Positions 43,080-52,731 are shown, counted from the stretch's first letter. The stretch is DNA of 64,000 nucleotides from Saccharopolyspora sp. SCSIO 74807 (GCF_037023755.1 NZ_CP146100.1:5053501-5117500); one strand, 5' to 3'. A program made the numbers and translations. Notes: generated by a model from the letters alone, not told the origin.

Positions 43080-44945
43080 TCACCTCACCAGCACAATGAT
43101 CAGGGCGAGCACCGCCACCGCGACGGCGGTCTGGGCGTAGTACTGGTGCAGTTGTCCGGTCTGTGGTCGACGGGCGAGCGCCCCGAGCCTCCTGGCCGAG
43201 TGGGCCACGGCCTGCACCGCACCGTCGATCGGATGCTCTGCGCGACGGGCAGCAAACCGGGCCAGGTCCAAAGCCGCCGCCGGGACGGCCCGCACGGCCC
43301 GGTCCAACACCCGGTCGTCGAAGACCGCCAAACCACGTGCTAGCGCCATCGTCGGCCGCACGACCAGCAGCCGCGCAGCACGCTCGATCCACAGCCATTC
43401 GGCCAGCCCTTGGTGCACAACAGCGGGTGTCGCCGTGCGGCGGTTTCCCCACCACCACGTCGCGCTCGCGGCGGCCACGGCCACCACCACCGACAGGCCG
43501 AGTTCCCAGGCGGCCGGGACCGGGGTCCACGGTTGGCCGAGCAACGCTACGACGGCGTGGATCCCCGGGGGAACGCCGAAAAGGCCCAGCACGGCGGCGA
43601 AAGCCGAAAGGGCGATCAGAACCGGCGGGGTGACGGCGGGAATTTCGCGCGTGCCGATCTGCTCGGTGTCCCAGTCGGTCGTTCCGGATTCCGGCCGCCA
43701 GACGAACCACGCGGCTTTGGCGCTGTAGACGGCCGCGACCACCGCCGCTGCCAGCCCGATCGCGTACAGCCCCGGACTGCGGTGCAGCACGGCGGCGAGC
43801 ACGGCGTCCTTCGACACCCACAGCGACAGCGGCGGCAGACCGGCCAGGGACGCGGTGGCGATGGTGAACGTGGCCCCGACCAACGGATACCGCCGCGCCG
43901 CGCCGCGCAGCGCGGGCAGTGCTTTGGTGCCCAACGCGGTCAGCCACGCCCCAGCGGCGAGGAACAGGGCCGACTTGGTCGCCGCATGCGCCACGAGCTG
44001 CAGCACTCCGCCGGTGATCCCATCCGCACCCGCGGCCAGCACCATGAAACCGATCTGGGCCGAAGTCGATGCCGCGAGCAGCTGCTTGAGGTCGGTCTGC
44101 GCGACCGCCACGAGGCCCAGCAGCAGCGCGGTCACCGCGCCGGCCCAGGCCACCAACGACTCGCCCCAACCGGACGCGGCGAGCAACGGGTGCACCCGCA
44201 GCAGCAAGTACGCTCCGGCGGCGACCATGGTCGCCGAGTGCAGCAGCGCCGAAACCGGACTCGGGCCCTCCATCGCCCGGGACAGCCAGAAGTGGAACGG
44301 CACCTGCGCTGACTTGCCCAACGCCGCGAGCACCACTCCCGCCGTGACGACGTCCCGCCATCCTGGTCCTGCGTCCGGGAGCGCGGATAGGGCCAGCGAG
44401 CCGATTCCTCCGGCGAGGGCCGCGCCGGAGGCGAGGTAGAGGCCGAGATCGGCCGCCCGGGTCGTGAGGAAGGCGACGTTGGCGGCTCGCATTCTGCGGG
44501 TGTCGCGCCACCAGAATCCGATCAGAGCCCAGCTCGTCGCCCCCATGAGCTCCCAGCCCATGAGCAGCACCGCCATCCCGGTCGCGGTGACGGTGACCAG
44601 CATGGCCCCGGAGAACACCAGCATCAGCCCGGTGAACCGTCCGCGCGCCGCGGCGAGTTCGGGCTCCCCCGCAGCGAAGACCAGCACGGCCACGGTGACG
44701 GCGGCGACGGTGACGACCAGGATCGCCGAGAGCCCGTCGACCGCCAAGCCCGCGTCGATCCCGGCGAACAACGGCACGCTCACTGCCGGTCGGCCGACCG
44801 CGACGGCGACCGCGAGCGCCGAGGTGATTCCCGCGGCCGCCGTGCCCGCGGCAACGGCGAAACGATCAGCGCGTCGACCAGCGCACGCCAGCACAACCCC
44901 GGTTCCGAGCGGGACCGCGATCAGCAGCCACACGAGCGTGCCCAT
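43080..44945 (-). CDS. nuoL: Complex I-like subunit L (antiporter-like)
   Basis: The 621-residue protein keeps GWELMGATSWALIGFWW (the conserved Glu), KSAQVPFHFWLSRAMEGPSPVSALLHSATMV and KQLLAASTSAQIGFM, so the proton path looks functional. The C-terminal part should include the lateral helix (LVVRPTMALARGLAVFDDRVLDRAV region). Confidence 0.93.
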   Translation of the reverse strand: MGTLVWLLIAVPLGTGVVLACAGRRADRFAVAAGTAAAGITSALAVAVAVGRPAVSVPLFAGIDAGLAVDGLSAILVVTVAAVTVAVLVFAAGEPELAAARGRFTGLMLVFSGAMLVTVTATGMAVLLMGWELMGATSWALIGFWWRDTRRMRAANVAFLTTRAADLGLYLASGAALAGGIGSLALSALPDAGPGWRDVVTAGVVLAALGKSAQVPFHFWLSRAMEGPSPVSALLHSATMVAAGAYLLLRVHPLLAASGWGESLVAWAGAVTALLLGLVAVAQTDLKQLLAASTSAQIGFMVLAAGADGITGGVLQLVAHAATKSALFLAAGAWLTALGTKALPALRGAARRYPLVGATFTIATASLAGLPPLSLWVSKDAVLAAVLHRSPGLYAIGLAAAVVAAVYSAKAAWFVWRPESGTTDWDTEQIGTREIPAVTPPVLIALSAFAAVLGLFGVPPGIHAVVALLGQPWTPVPAAWELGLSVVVAVAAASATWWWGNRRTATPAVVHQGLAEWLWIERAARLLVVRPTMALARGLAVFDDRVLDRAVRAVPAAALDLARFAARRAEHPIDGAVQAVAHSARRLGALARRPQTGQLHQYYAQTAVAVAVLALIIVLVR

Positions 44946-44948
44946 CGC

Positions 44949-45254
44949 CTACTCCTTGAGATCGGCGGCCATATCGGTCATGTCGACGTCCCGTGCGCGG
45001 AAGATCGCGGTGACCACCGCGAACCCGGCCGCCATCTCCACCGCCATCGCCGCGATGATCACGATGACCAGCACTTGGCCGGCCGTCGCGGCCGGTGCGA
45101 GGAAGTACCAGAAGGCCGCCGCGGCCACGATGAGGCCGTTGAGCATTAGCTCCAGGCCCATCATCAACATCACGATCGACTGCTGCGACAGAGTGCCGAA
45201 CAACCCGATCGCGAACAGCCCAGCGGCCAACAGCAGGAACCACTCCAGGCTCAA
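44949..45254 (-). CDS. nuoK: Complex I-like subunit K
   Basis: The 101-residue, three-helix subunit retains both conserved membrane glutamates, in MLMMGLELMLNG and MAVEMAAGFA. It overlaps nuoJ by ATGA. Confidence 0.95.
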   Translation of the reverse strand: MSLEWFLLLAAGLFAIGLFGTLSQQSIVMLMMGLELMLNGLIVAAAAFWYFLAPAATAGQVLVIVIIAAMAVEMAAGFAVVTAIFRARDVDMTDMAADLKE

Positions 45255-45814
45255 CGTCCGGCACCTCCCGGAATCGGGTCGTGCGCCGGATCCCGCAGGT
45301 CATCGCCGAATCGGTCGTACCGGCCGCGGTGGGTGGCCAGCACGACCGTGGCCACGATCGTCGCGAACAGCACGAGACCGAGCGTCATCATGGTCAGCAT
45401 GTGCGGGCCCATCAGTGCCTGTCCCAGCGCGAACGTGGGATCACGGGGAGGCTCCCCGGTGCGCTGCGGCCAGTCGACAAGCACGATCCCGGCGGCCAGC
45501 ACCGCGAATGTCCCCACCGACAGGGTCATCGCGCCGGTCTTGTTGTGATACATCGCCATCGGCATCAACCCGGCGGGGTTCATCATGTACATGATCATGA
45601 ACACGGCCATGATGACCATTTCCATGACCATCATCAGCACGATCACCACACCGAGGTAGTCCAACCCGAGCAGGACCACTTCGGCGGCCACGCACAGAAA
45701 CGACGCCAACAGCGCGAAGGTCACCCGCGCCATCGAGTCCAACCGGAACACCAGGAAGCCCCTGACCACCGCGAAAACCGCGAAGATCCAGAACAGCACT
45801 GTGCTCACCCGCAT
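45251..45814 (-). CDS. nuoJ: Complex I-like subunit J
   Basis: The 187-residue subunit has VEVVLLGLDYLGVVIVL-type helix 3 (seen as AAEVVLLGLDYLGVVIVLMM) with a very Met-rich continuation (MVMEMVIMAVFMIMYMM). Its ending is a short hydrophilic tail. The Met-rich helix is more extreme than in standard NuoJ. Confidence 0.9.
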   Translation of the reverse strand: MRVSTVLFWIFAVFAVVRGFLVFRLDSMARVTFALLASFLCVAAEVVLLGLDYLGVVIVLMMVMEMVIMAVFMIMYMMNPAGLMPMAMYHNKTGAMTLSVGTFAVLAAGIVLVDWPQRTGEPPRDPTFALGQALMGPHMLTMMTLGLVLFATIVATVVLATHRGRYDRFGDDLRDPAHDPIPGGAGR

Positions 45815-45821
45815 CCCCTCC

Positions 45822-46751
45822 TCATCGCGCCAGCACCACCACGGCCACCACCAGGGCTTGCAGGATGGTCAGCGGGATCAGCACGATCCAGGCGAACTCG
45901 GCGAACCGGTCCATCCGCACCGCCGGGAACCGGCGCCCGAGCCATATCACCGCCGCCAGCACGGCGGCCGTCTTCACGAACGTCCACGCCCACGCGGGAA
46001 GGACCGGGCCGCTGCCGCCACCGAGGAACAACGGGACCGACATCGCCACGGCGACCACCAGCAGCATCCACCGTCCGCCCACGAACACGAGCCGGTCCAC
46101 ACCGGACAGTTCCGCGGCAGCACCGCCGGCGAGGTCAGTCCCCAGCGGTGCCTCGAAAGGACCCCAGAACGCCATGGCCGCGGCGCTGAGCAGATACACC
46201 ACGAACGCCACCGGCATCCACACCACGAACCACAGGCCGGACTGCGCCTCGACGATGCCGCCCACCCGCAACGTTTCCGCCGCGGTGGCAGCCGTGATCA
46301 ACGCGAACATGTGCGGCAGCTCGTAGGCCAATCCCTGGGCGACGAACCGATACCCACCGATCAACGAGAACACGGAGTTCGGGCCCCAACCGGCCATCCA
46401 CACCGCTGCCCACGCGAGGATCTCCATCCCGTTGAACCACACCACGCCCACGGGCAGATCGGCCACGGCCACGTGTCCCCACGGCAGCACCACCGCCGCC
46501 GACACCGCGGCAACCGGCACCGTGACCAGACCTACCCGCCACAGCACGAGATCCGCAGCCGTGGTCGTACGCCGCTGACCGATCACCAACCGCACCACCG
46601 AGCGCAACGGCCGCACCATCGAACCCGCGACCGACACAGAACGCCCCGCGGCGCGTGCGTGCAGCGCTGCGTCGATGGCGACCGCGGCATAGGCCGCCGC
46701 CGCCATCGCGAAGGGAAGAACCACGACCGACCACACCGGCGCCTCACCCAT
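45822..46751 (-). CDS. nuoH: Complex I-like subunit H
   Basis: The 309-residue subunit keeps GWGPNSVFSLIGGYRFVAQGLAYELP (compare GWGSNN...SYEI) and PFEAPLGTDLAGGAAAELSG (compare [21 protein letters not shown]). Several acidic residues of the quinone-linked loop are missing, which fits loss of quinone chemistry at the interface. It overlaps protein X by 8 bases. Confidence 0.88.
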   Translation of the reverse strand: MGEAPVWSVVVLPFAMAAAAYAAVAIDAALHARAAGRSVSVAGSMVRPLRSVVRLVIGQRRTTTAADLVLWRVGLVTVPVAAVSAAVVLPWGHVAVADLPVGVVWFNGMEILAWAAVWMAGWGPNSVFSLIGGYRFVAQGLAYELPHMFALITAATAAETLRVGGIVEAQSGLWFVVWMPVAFVVYLLSAAAMAFWGPFEAPLGTDLAGGAAAELSGVDRLVFVGGRWMLLVVAVAMSVPLFLGGGSGPVLPAWAWTFVKTAAVLAAVIWLGRRFPAVRMDRFAEFAWIVLIPLTILQALVVAVVVLAR

Positions 46752-47988
46752 CCAGGAATCCCGCCGCGAGCTCCTCGGAGGTGAGCTCTGCCAGGTCAGG
46801 GTCGAAGCTGGCCACGATCAGCCGCGCCGTGGCGAACTCGGTTCCCTCCAACAAATCGGGCAGAACAGCCAGCAGCGGTGCTGAGCCGCCCTGTCCGCGC
46901 GGCGGCTCCACGTCGTCGGTCAACCTGCCGACGTCATCGACGTGCGGGAGCAATTCGTCGAGTTCGTCAAGCCAGATCGCCCAACGGGCGCTGACATCAC
47001 CGCTCGCCCGGCTAGCCCGCAGCGCCGGGCCCGTCACTCCGGCTTGTGCAGCTTCCTCCGAAGAGAGCACGCCGAGGCCATCGGTGAGCCACCGCAACGT
47101 CCGCGAGCGACGCAACCGTCCGGCCAGCTTGAACCACGCCGAGGCCACCTGCGCAGCAGGGGCACTTGCCAGCACCGCATCGCGCACGCGGCGAGCACGA
47201 CAGGCCGCGTCCGGCCATCCAACCACCGTCAACACGCGGGCAAGGCTGTCCAGATGTGCGCCCGCCCGTCGTCGAGTCGCCTCTCCGATCGTCACCGCGT
47301 GGCCGGTGTCGGCGCGGTGCCAGGGCGCGGTCCAGAAGGCATCCGCCGGACCCGCCCGTCGATGCCCGGCGACGCGCACGTCCTGGAGCACATCGCCCTG
47401 CACCGTCGTGCGCAGCACCAGACCGGCGGGCCAGGCGGGCAGTACCGGGCCGAGCGGTACGTGCAACTGATCGAGCGTGAGCCCGTCACGGTCGTCACCG
47501 CGTTCGGCCATCGCCAAGCCACCGGGCAAATCCTCGCCCGAACCATGCCCGTGTTGATGGTCCGAGCCGGGATCGTGGTGGGCGCCTGCATCACCGCCGT
47601 GTCCGGCACTGGGATCGTGTTGGTGGTCGCTGCCACCGCGGCTGGGCCGAGAGTGCGAGTCGTGCTGCGCGGCTGGTTCCGCAGCGGCGAGCGCGCTCTT
47701 GCCCTCGTCGAGTGCGCCGACGGCGTCGTCGGCGCCCGGCACATGAACACGAGCCCGTGGACCCGGGACCTGGCCCCAGGCCTGATCGAAGAACTCCGCC
47801 AGCCCAGGATCTTCGGGGCCGGTCACGACCAGCAGGTCCGCATCCGCAGGACTCGCCGCCTCCGGCCAGCCGCGCACCCGCAACACGTTCTCAACGGCCA
47901 GCCGCGCCGCCGTACCGGCGGGGGACTGCGCGACCAACACATGCGGAACGTCGGCGGCGAAGCGCCGCAAAGCGGCGTTCAAGCCCAT
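46744..47988 (-). CDS. Protein X: NuoB-like/NuoD-like fusion without redox ligands, His-rich linker
   Basis: This 414-residue protein replaces nuoB-C-D in the operon. Residues ~15-95 resemble the NuoB core: ADADLLVVTGPEDPGLAEFF aligns with NuoB 'QADLMVVAGTCFTKM', but all cluster N2 cysteines are gone (the whole protein has one Cys). Residues ~100-155 are a His/Asp/Gly linker (QHDSHS, HQHDPSAGHGGDAGAHHD, HQHGHG). From ~175 it resembles NuoD: HVPLGPVLPAWPAGLVLR (NuoD GPQHPATHGVLR, the quinone His lost) and GLGVLSSEEAAQAGVTGPAL (NuoD 'IGVLPAEAALAWGVTGP'). It looks like a structural plug or sensor on the membrane arm. The alignment is by eye. Confidence 0.6.
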   Translation of the reverse strand: MGLNAALRRFAADVPHVLVAQSPAGTAARLAVENVLRVRGWPEAASPADADLLVVTGPEDPGLAEFFDQAWGQVPGPRARVHVPGADDAVGALDEGKSALAAAEPAAQHDSHSRPSRGGSDHQHDPSAGHGGDAGAHHDPGSDHQHGHGSGEDLPGGLAMAERGDDRDGLTLDQLHVPLGPVLPAWPAGLVLRTTVQGDVLQDVRVAGHRRAGPADAFWTAPWHRADTGHAVTIGEATRRRAGAHLDSLARVLTVVGWPDAACRARRVRDAVLASAPAAQVASAWFKLAGRLRRSRTLRWLTDGLGVLSSEEAAQAGVTGPALRASRASGDVSARWAIWLDELDELLPHVDDVGRLTDDVEPPRGQGGSAPLLAVLPDLLEGTEFATARLIVASFDPDLAELTSEELAAGFLDG

Positions 47989-48335
47989 CGCAGTGCCCCT
48001 TCGCGCCAGGCATAGACCACCCCGGCGAGCAGGATCCCCAAAAACAGGAACATTTCGATGACCGCGCTGGCGCCGACCGACGAGACCACGAGCGCCCACG
48101 GGTACATGAACAGCATCTCCATCTCGAAGGCCAGATAGACCATCGTCAGCGCGTACCACCGCGCGTGAAAGCGGGAAAACGCGTGCTCGGAAGGCTCATG
48201 ACCGGACAGGAACGGCTTGACCGGCCGCTCCGACGGTGCGCCCGAGGCCAGCGCCGCCAGCCCATACACCCCGGCGACCAAGACGACCGTCACCACTAGC
48301 ACGAGCAGGGCCGCCCCGAATCCGCTCACATCCAC
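47979..48335 (-). CDS. nuoA: Complex I-like subunit A
   Basis: The 118-residue, three-helix subunit has SGHEPSEHAFSRFHARWYALTMVYLAFEMEMLFMYPWAL, the NuoA loop and helix 2 with its acidic residues. The Cys of the loop found in many NuoA proteins is absent. First gene of the minus-strand operon A-X-H-J-K-L-M-N; it overlaps X by 10 bases and diverges from csoR. Confidence 0.93.
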   Translation of the reverse strand: MDVSGFGAALLVLVVTVVLVAGVYGLAALASGAPSERPVKPFLSGHEPSEHAFSRFHARWYALTMVYLAFEMEMLFMYPWALVVSSVGASAVIEMFLFLGILLAGVVYAWREGALRWA

Positions 48336-48461
48336 CTCCTGCCGTGGCCGGGCCGAAGATCACCGCCGCAGGCACCCAGTCTGATCCCATCCCCGCACCC
48401 ACGCCCGTTCGCGCACGGCCACCCCTGTCCACGTCTCGTCGACAGCTGGTTTGCGTACCAC

Positions 48462-48476
48462 TACCCCCTAGGGGTA
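48462..48476. promoter_or_regulatory. CsoR operator in the nuoA-csoR divergent region
   Basis: TACCCCCTAGGGGTA is a palindrome of the actinobacterial CsoR type (TACCC...GGGTA core), 36 bp before csoR and 127 bp before nuoA. Autoregulation of csoR-copZ-copA is expected. An effect on the nuo-like operon is possible. Confidence 0.75.
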
Positions 48477-48511
48477 TATCTCTAGGTAGCTCCAACAGAG
48501 AGGACGGCGAG

Positions 48512-48793
48512 ATGAACGGTTACGCCCAGGACAAGAGCCAGTACGCCGCACGGTTGCGCCGGATCGAGGGACAGGTCCGCGGCCTGGCGAACGCGATTGA
48601 GAACGACCAGTACTGCATCGACGTGCTCACCCAGGTCAGTGCGACCACTAAGGCGCTGCAGTCGGTTGCGCTGGGCCTGATGGACGACCACCTCAAGCAC
48701 TGCGTCGCCGAAGCGGCCGCCGAGGGCGGCGAGGTCGCCGACGAGAAGGTGCGCGAAGCCAGCGACGCGATCGCACGGCTCGTTCGCTCCTGA
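48512..48793 (+). CDS. csoR: CsoR copper-sensing repressor
   Basis: The 93-residue four-helix protein has the Cu(I) ligand triad C35-H60-C64 (YCIDVL, DHLKHC), matching Cys36/His61/Cys65 of mycobacterial CsoR, and the DNA-contacting RLRRIEGQVRGL. AGAGAGGACGG precedes ATG 48512. It heads csoR-copZ-copA. Confidence 0.95.
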   Translation: MNGYAQDKSQYAARLRRIEGQVRGLANAIENDQYCIDVLTQVSATTKALQSVALGLMDDHLKHCVAEAAAEGGEVADEKVREASDAIARLVRS

Positions 48794-48837
48794 CTGGCAC
48801 GCGCGATTCAACGAAACCACAGGGAAGGGACACAGCA

Positions 48838-49047
48838 ATGACCGAGGCGACCTACACCGTGGCCGGGATGACCTGCGAGCACTGCGCCCGCTCGGTCACC
48901 GAAGAGATCTCCGAGATCACCGGCGTGCAGGACGTGGCCGTGGACCTGGGCTCCGGAGCAGTGACCGTCACCAGCGCCGAGACGCTACCGACGGACGCGG
49001 TGCGCGCGGCCGTGTCCGAAGCCGGCTACGAACTGACCTCCGACTAA
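48838..49047 (+). CDS. copZ: CopZ copper chaperone
   Basis: The 69-residue HMA protein has AGMTCEHC and the C-terminal SEAGYEL. It carries Cu(I) to CopA. AGGGAAGGG lies upstream of ATG 48838. Confidence 0.95.
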   Translation: MTEATYTVAGMTCEHCARSVTEEISEITGVQDVAVDLGSGAVTVTSAETLPTDAVRAAVSEAGYELTSD

Positions 49048-49146
49048 CCCCAGCACACCGCGGTCCCAGCCCTTGTTCTGGGGTTGGTTGACGCGGTGGA
49101 GCACCGACCGACGCCAGGCGGCGTCACCGAGCACAGGAGAAGCAGC

Positions 49147-51441
49147 ATGAGCACGGTCACCGATCCCACAGCCACACCCGCACACGAGGTCGAGCTCGCG
49201 ATCACCGGGATGACCTGCGCGTCATGCGCGGCCCGCATCGAAAAGAAGCTCAGCAAGCTCGACGGGGTCACCGCCACGGTCAACTACGCCACCGAGAAGG
49301 CCAGCGTCCGCTACCCCGAGGGGCTGGACCGCCAGCGGCTCCTCGACCAGGTCGAAGCCGCCGGGTACTCGGCCACGCTGCCCGAATCCGACGCGCGAGG
49401 CGAACCGGCCGTCACCCCGGCCGAGATCGACGATCCCGCGCGGGCCCTGCGCGAGCGGCTTGTCATCTCGGCCCTGCTCTCCGTCCCGGTCATCGCGATG
49501 GCGATGGTCCCTGCCTTCCAGTTCACCTACTGGCAATGGATCTCGCTGACGTTGGCCGCACCGGTCGTGGTCTGGGGAGCGTGGCCGTTCCACCGGGCCG
49601 CGTGGACGAACCTGCGCCACGGCGCGGTCACCATGGACACCCTCATCTCAATGGGCACATCGGCGGCCTTCGCCTGGTCGCTGCACGCGCTGCTGTTCGG
49701 CACCGCGGGCACGCCGGGCATGACACACCCGTTCGCCCTGACCATCCAGCACGGAGCCGGCGCCGGGTCGATCTACCTGGAAGTCGCGGCGGGCGTAACC
49801 ACCTTCATCCTCGCCGGACGCTACTTCGAAGCACGGTCCAAGCGCCGTGCCGGCGCAGCACTTCGCGCACTGCTCGAACTCGGAGCGAAAGACGTCGCCG
49901 TGCTGCGGGACGGCCGCGAGCAACGCATCCCCACCGACCAGCTCGTCGTCGGCGACCGGTTCCTCGTCCGCCCCGGCGAGAAGATCGCCACCGACGGCAT
50001 CGTCGAAGACGGCACCTCCGCCGTCGACGCCAGCATGCTCACCGGCGAGTCCGTGCCCGTCGAGGTCGCGCCCGGCACCACCGTCGTCGGTGCCACCGTC
50101 AACGCGGGTGGCAGCCTGATCGTGCGGGCGAGCAGGGTCGGCGCCGACACGCAACTGGCCCAGATGGCCAAGCTCGTTGAGGACGCCCAGAGCGGCAAGG
50201 CAGCGGTGCAGCGACTCGCCGACCGCGTCTCGGCAGTGTTCGTGCCCATCGTAATCGCGTTGGCGGTCGCCTCACTGGTCTTCTGGCTGGTCTCAGGTGC
50301 TGGCGCCACCGCGGCGTTCACCGCCGCCGTCGCCGTTCTGATCATCGCCTGCCCATGCGCGCTCGGACTGGCCACGCCCACCGCGCTGATGGTCGGCACC
50401 GGCCGAGGCGCCCAGATGGGCGTGCTGCTCAAAGGCCCCGAAGTGCTGGAGTCGACCCGCCGGATCGACACGGTGGTGCTCGACAAGACCGGCACCGTCA
50501 CCACCGGCCAGATGTCGCTGATCGCTGTGCACGTCGCCGCAGGAGAGGACCACGAGCAGGTGCTGCGGCTGGCCGGTGCGGCCGAGCACGGCTCCGAGCA
50601 CCCCATCGCCAAGGCCATCGCCGACGGGGCCATGGACCGGACAGGACAGCTCCCCGCGGCCGAGGACTTCAGCAACGTCGAAGGCTTGGGCGTGCAGGCC
50701 ACCGTCGACGGGCACGCAGTGCTCGTTGGACGGCCACAGCTCCTGCAGCACTGGAGTCAGCCCCTTCCCCAGGATCTCACCGCCCGCCAAGCCACCGCGG
50801 AAAGCCACGGGCGCACGGCTGTGGCGGTCGCGTGGGACGGGCAGGCCCGTGCGGTGCTCGAAGTCGCCGACACCGTCAAGCCCACCTCCGCGGCAGCCGT
50901 CGCGCAGCTGCGCGACCTCGGCCTGTCACCGGTACTGCTCACCGGCGACAACGACGCCGTCGCACGCACCATCGCCGCCGACGTCGGCATCGACGAGGTC
51001 ATCGCCGAGGTACTCCCGCAAGACAAAGTCGCCGTGATCGAACGCCTCCAGCGCGACGGGCGGTCTGTGGCCATGGTCGGCGACGGGGTCAACGATGCCG
51101 CAGCGCTCGCCACCGCCGACCTCGGGCTGGCCATGGGCACCGGCACCGACGTGGCCATCGAAGCCTCGGACCTGACCCTGGTGCGCGGCGACCTGCGCGG
51201 GGCCGCTGATGCCATCCGCCTCGCCCGACGGACTTTGACGACGATCAAAGGCAACCTGTTCTGGGCGTTCGCCTACAACATCGCCGCGTTGCCGCTGGCG
51301 GCAGCGGGCCTGCTCAACCCCATGATCGCAGGCGCTGCTATGGGCTTTTCCAGCGTGTTCGTCGTCGGCAACAGCCTGCGCCTGCGCCACTTCCGCAGCC
51401 ACGCAACAACTTCTTCCGCAGCCCACGCGGAGGTTGCCTAA
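49147..51441 (+). CDS. copA: CopA copper-exporting P1B-1 ATPase
   Basis: The 764-residue pump has one N-terminal HMA domain (GMTC24ASC27), CPC at 402-404 in the transport helix, TGESVP, D446KTGT, SEHPIA and [10 protein letters not shown]. It exports Cu(I). ATG 49147 follows CAGGAGAAG. It is the canonical copper pump of the window, unlike the YPC and SPC pumps. Confidence 0.96.
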   Translation: MSTVTDPTATPAHEVELAITGMTCASCAARIEKKLSKLDGVTATVNYATEKASVRYPEGLDRQRLLDQVEAAGYSATLPESDARGEPAVTPAEIDDPARALRERLVISALLSVPVIAMAMVPAFQFTYWQWISLTLAAPVVVWGAWPFHRAAWTNLRHGAVTMDTLISMGTSAAFAWSLHALLFGTAGTPGMTHPFALTIQHGAGAGSIYLEVAAGVTTFILAGRYFEARSKRRAGAALRALLELGAKDVAVLRDGREQRIPTDQLVVGDRFLVRPGEKIATDGIVEDGTSAVDASMLTGESVPVEVAPGTTVVGATVNAGGSLIVRASRVGADTQLAQMAKLVEDAQSGKAAVQRLADRVSAVFVPIVIALAVASLVFWLVSGAGATAAFTAAVAVLIIACPCALGLATPTALMVGTGRGAQMGVLLKGPEVLESTRRIDTVVLDKTGTVTTGQMSLIAVHVAAGEDHEQVLRLAGAAEHGSEHPIAKAIADGAMDRTGQLPAAEDFSNVEGLGVQATVDGHAVLVGRPQLLQHWSQPLPQDLTARQATAESHGRTAVAVAWDGQARAVLEVADTVKPTSAAAVAQLRDLGLSPVLLTGDNDAVARTIAADVGIDEVIAEVLPQDKVAVIERLQRDGRSVAMVGDGVNDAAALATADLGLAMGTGTDVAIEASDLTLVRGDLRGAADAIRLARRTLTTIKGNLFWAFAYNIAALPLAAAGLLNPMIAGAAMGFSSVFVVGNSLRLRHFRSHATTSSAAHAEVA

Positions 51442-51575
51442 CGCCATGCCATCTCGGCGACGTGGGAACTATTCGCCCGGGTGCCGAGCTCCGCTGCAGG
51501 CCGCTCGGCACGGCCTGAACGGGAGTGGTTCACCACTTCGCTGAGAACGTTCTACGACCTGAGTAGGGTGGTCAT

Positions 51576-52001
51576 GTGCAGGGAAGGTCCCGGCCGCTTC
51601 GATGGGGCATGTTGGTGGTTCTCGCCCTTGGCGTGATCCTCATGCACCACGCGCCCGCACTGCATACGCCAGCACACGAAGGCCCAGCGGTTGCCGCTGT
51701 GCACAGCACCCAGGTGCACACCATCGCCGGGTCGGCGTCGTTGATGGAACAGGCATCTGAGAAGACCATGTTGTCGAAGGTGTCGAATCCCGACGACACA
51801 CTGGATTCATCCCACGCCATGCTCCACATGTGCCTGGCCATCGTGACCGGCCTGGCCCTGCTGCTGCTCACTGCCGCGACCGGCCTCCTGCAGGTGCGAT
51901 TGCCCTGGGCAAAACACGCCCCGTACAAGAGCCGAAGCCGATTCCGGCCGCCCCTCCCGGTTCCCCGCCGTCTTGCCGTGTTGTGCGTGCTTCGGCTGTG
52001 A
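51576..52001 (+). CDS. DUF6153-family His-rich membrane protein (copy 2)
   Basis: The 141-residue protein has a first helix (MLVVLALGVILMHHAPALH), a His-containing outer segment (ALHTPAHEGPAVAAVHSTQVH), and a second helix (HMCLAIVTGLALLLLTAATG) opened by HMC. The basic C terminus is cytoplasmic. It starts at GTG 51576. It sits between copA and a DUF305 lipoprotein, supporting a copper-related extracytoplasmic role. Confidence 0.75.
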   Translation: MQGRSRPLRWGMLVVLALGVILMHHAPALHTPAHEGPAVAAVHSTQVHTIAGSASLMEQASEKTMLSKVSNPDDTLDSSHAMLHMCLAIVTGLALLLLTAATGLLQVRLPWAKHAPYKSRSRFRPPLPVPRRLAVLCVLRL

Positions 52002-52095
52002 CAGGTCGCTAAGCCCGTTCCGACCCTTGTGCCGGAACGGTCTCATCTGCCTGATCAGCGCACACGACATCACGTCGACAAGTGAGGAACACATC

Positions 52096-52731
52096 ATGAA
52101 GCGCACTCGCGCAATCGCTTCCGCGGCAGCTTCCGTCGCCGTCGCCGCGGTCATCGCCGGATGCAGCAACGCCACCGACACAAGCCAGGCCCCCAGCCCG
52201 GCACCGCCGAGCGCTGGAGCCCCGTCCCAACAGGCCCCGACGCAGGCACCGCACAACCAGGCGGACATCACCTTCGCCCAAGGCATGGTCCCGCACCACC
52301 AGCAGGCCATCGAGATGTCCCGAACAGCTCTCGAACGCGCCCAGTCCGACCAGGTCAAAAACCTCGCCCGGCAGATCGAAGCCGCTCAAGGCCCGGAGAT
52401 CGAGACCCTGAACGGCTGGCTGCGCGCTTGGGGCGCAGCCACCTCACCCATGCCCGGCATGGACCACGGAGGCATGAACCATGGCAGCATGAACATGGGC
52501 GAAGGCATGATGTCGCCTGAGGAAATGCAGCAATTCCAACAGGCCACCGGCCCTGAGTTCGACCGGCAATTCCTGACCATGATGATCAAGCACCACCAAG
52601 GCGCCGTCACCATGGCACAGACCGAACTCACCAACGGGCAAAACGCCGAGGCCAAGCAGCTCGCCCAACAGATCATCAGCACTCAGAACGCCGAGATCGA
52701 CACCATGAAGAAGCTGCTCGAACAGAAGTAG
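52096..52731 (+). CDS. DUF305 His/Met-rich lipoprotein
   Basis: The lipobox VIAGC (Cys23) anchors a 211-residue DUF305 protein with two HH motifs (FAQGMVPHHQQAIEMS and FLTMMIKHHQGAVTMA) and a His/Met linker (MPGMDHGGMNHGSMNMGEGMM). It is probably a surface copper buffer. The hairpin at 52756-52793 ends the copper operon. Confidence 0.92.
   Translation: MKRTRAIASAAASVAVAAVIAGCSNATDTSQAPSPAPPSAGAPSQQAPTQAPHNQADITFAQGMVPHHQQAIEMSRTALERAQSDQVKNLARQIEAAQGPEIETLNGWLRAWGAATSPMPGMDHGGMNHGSMNMGEGMMSPEEMQQFQQATGPEFDRQFLTMMIKHHQGAVTMAQTELTNGQNAEAKQLAQQIISTQNAEIDTMKKLLEQK

Noticed and set aside
41980-44511. 843-codon minus-strand frame overlapping nuoL and nuoM
   Set aside because: It is another frame of two well-supported membrane subunits on the same strand, with Arg/Gly-rich translation and no family signature.
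40150-48335. Ordinary NADH dehydrogenase (complex I) operon
   Set aside because: None of the NADH, flavin, iron-sulfur or quinone-module genes is present, and protein X lacks the ligands of NuoB and NuoD.
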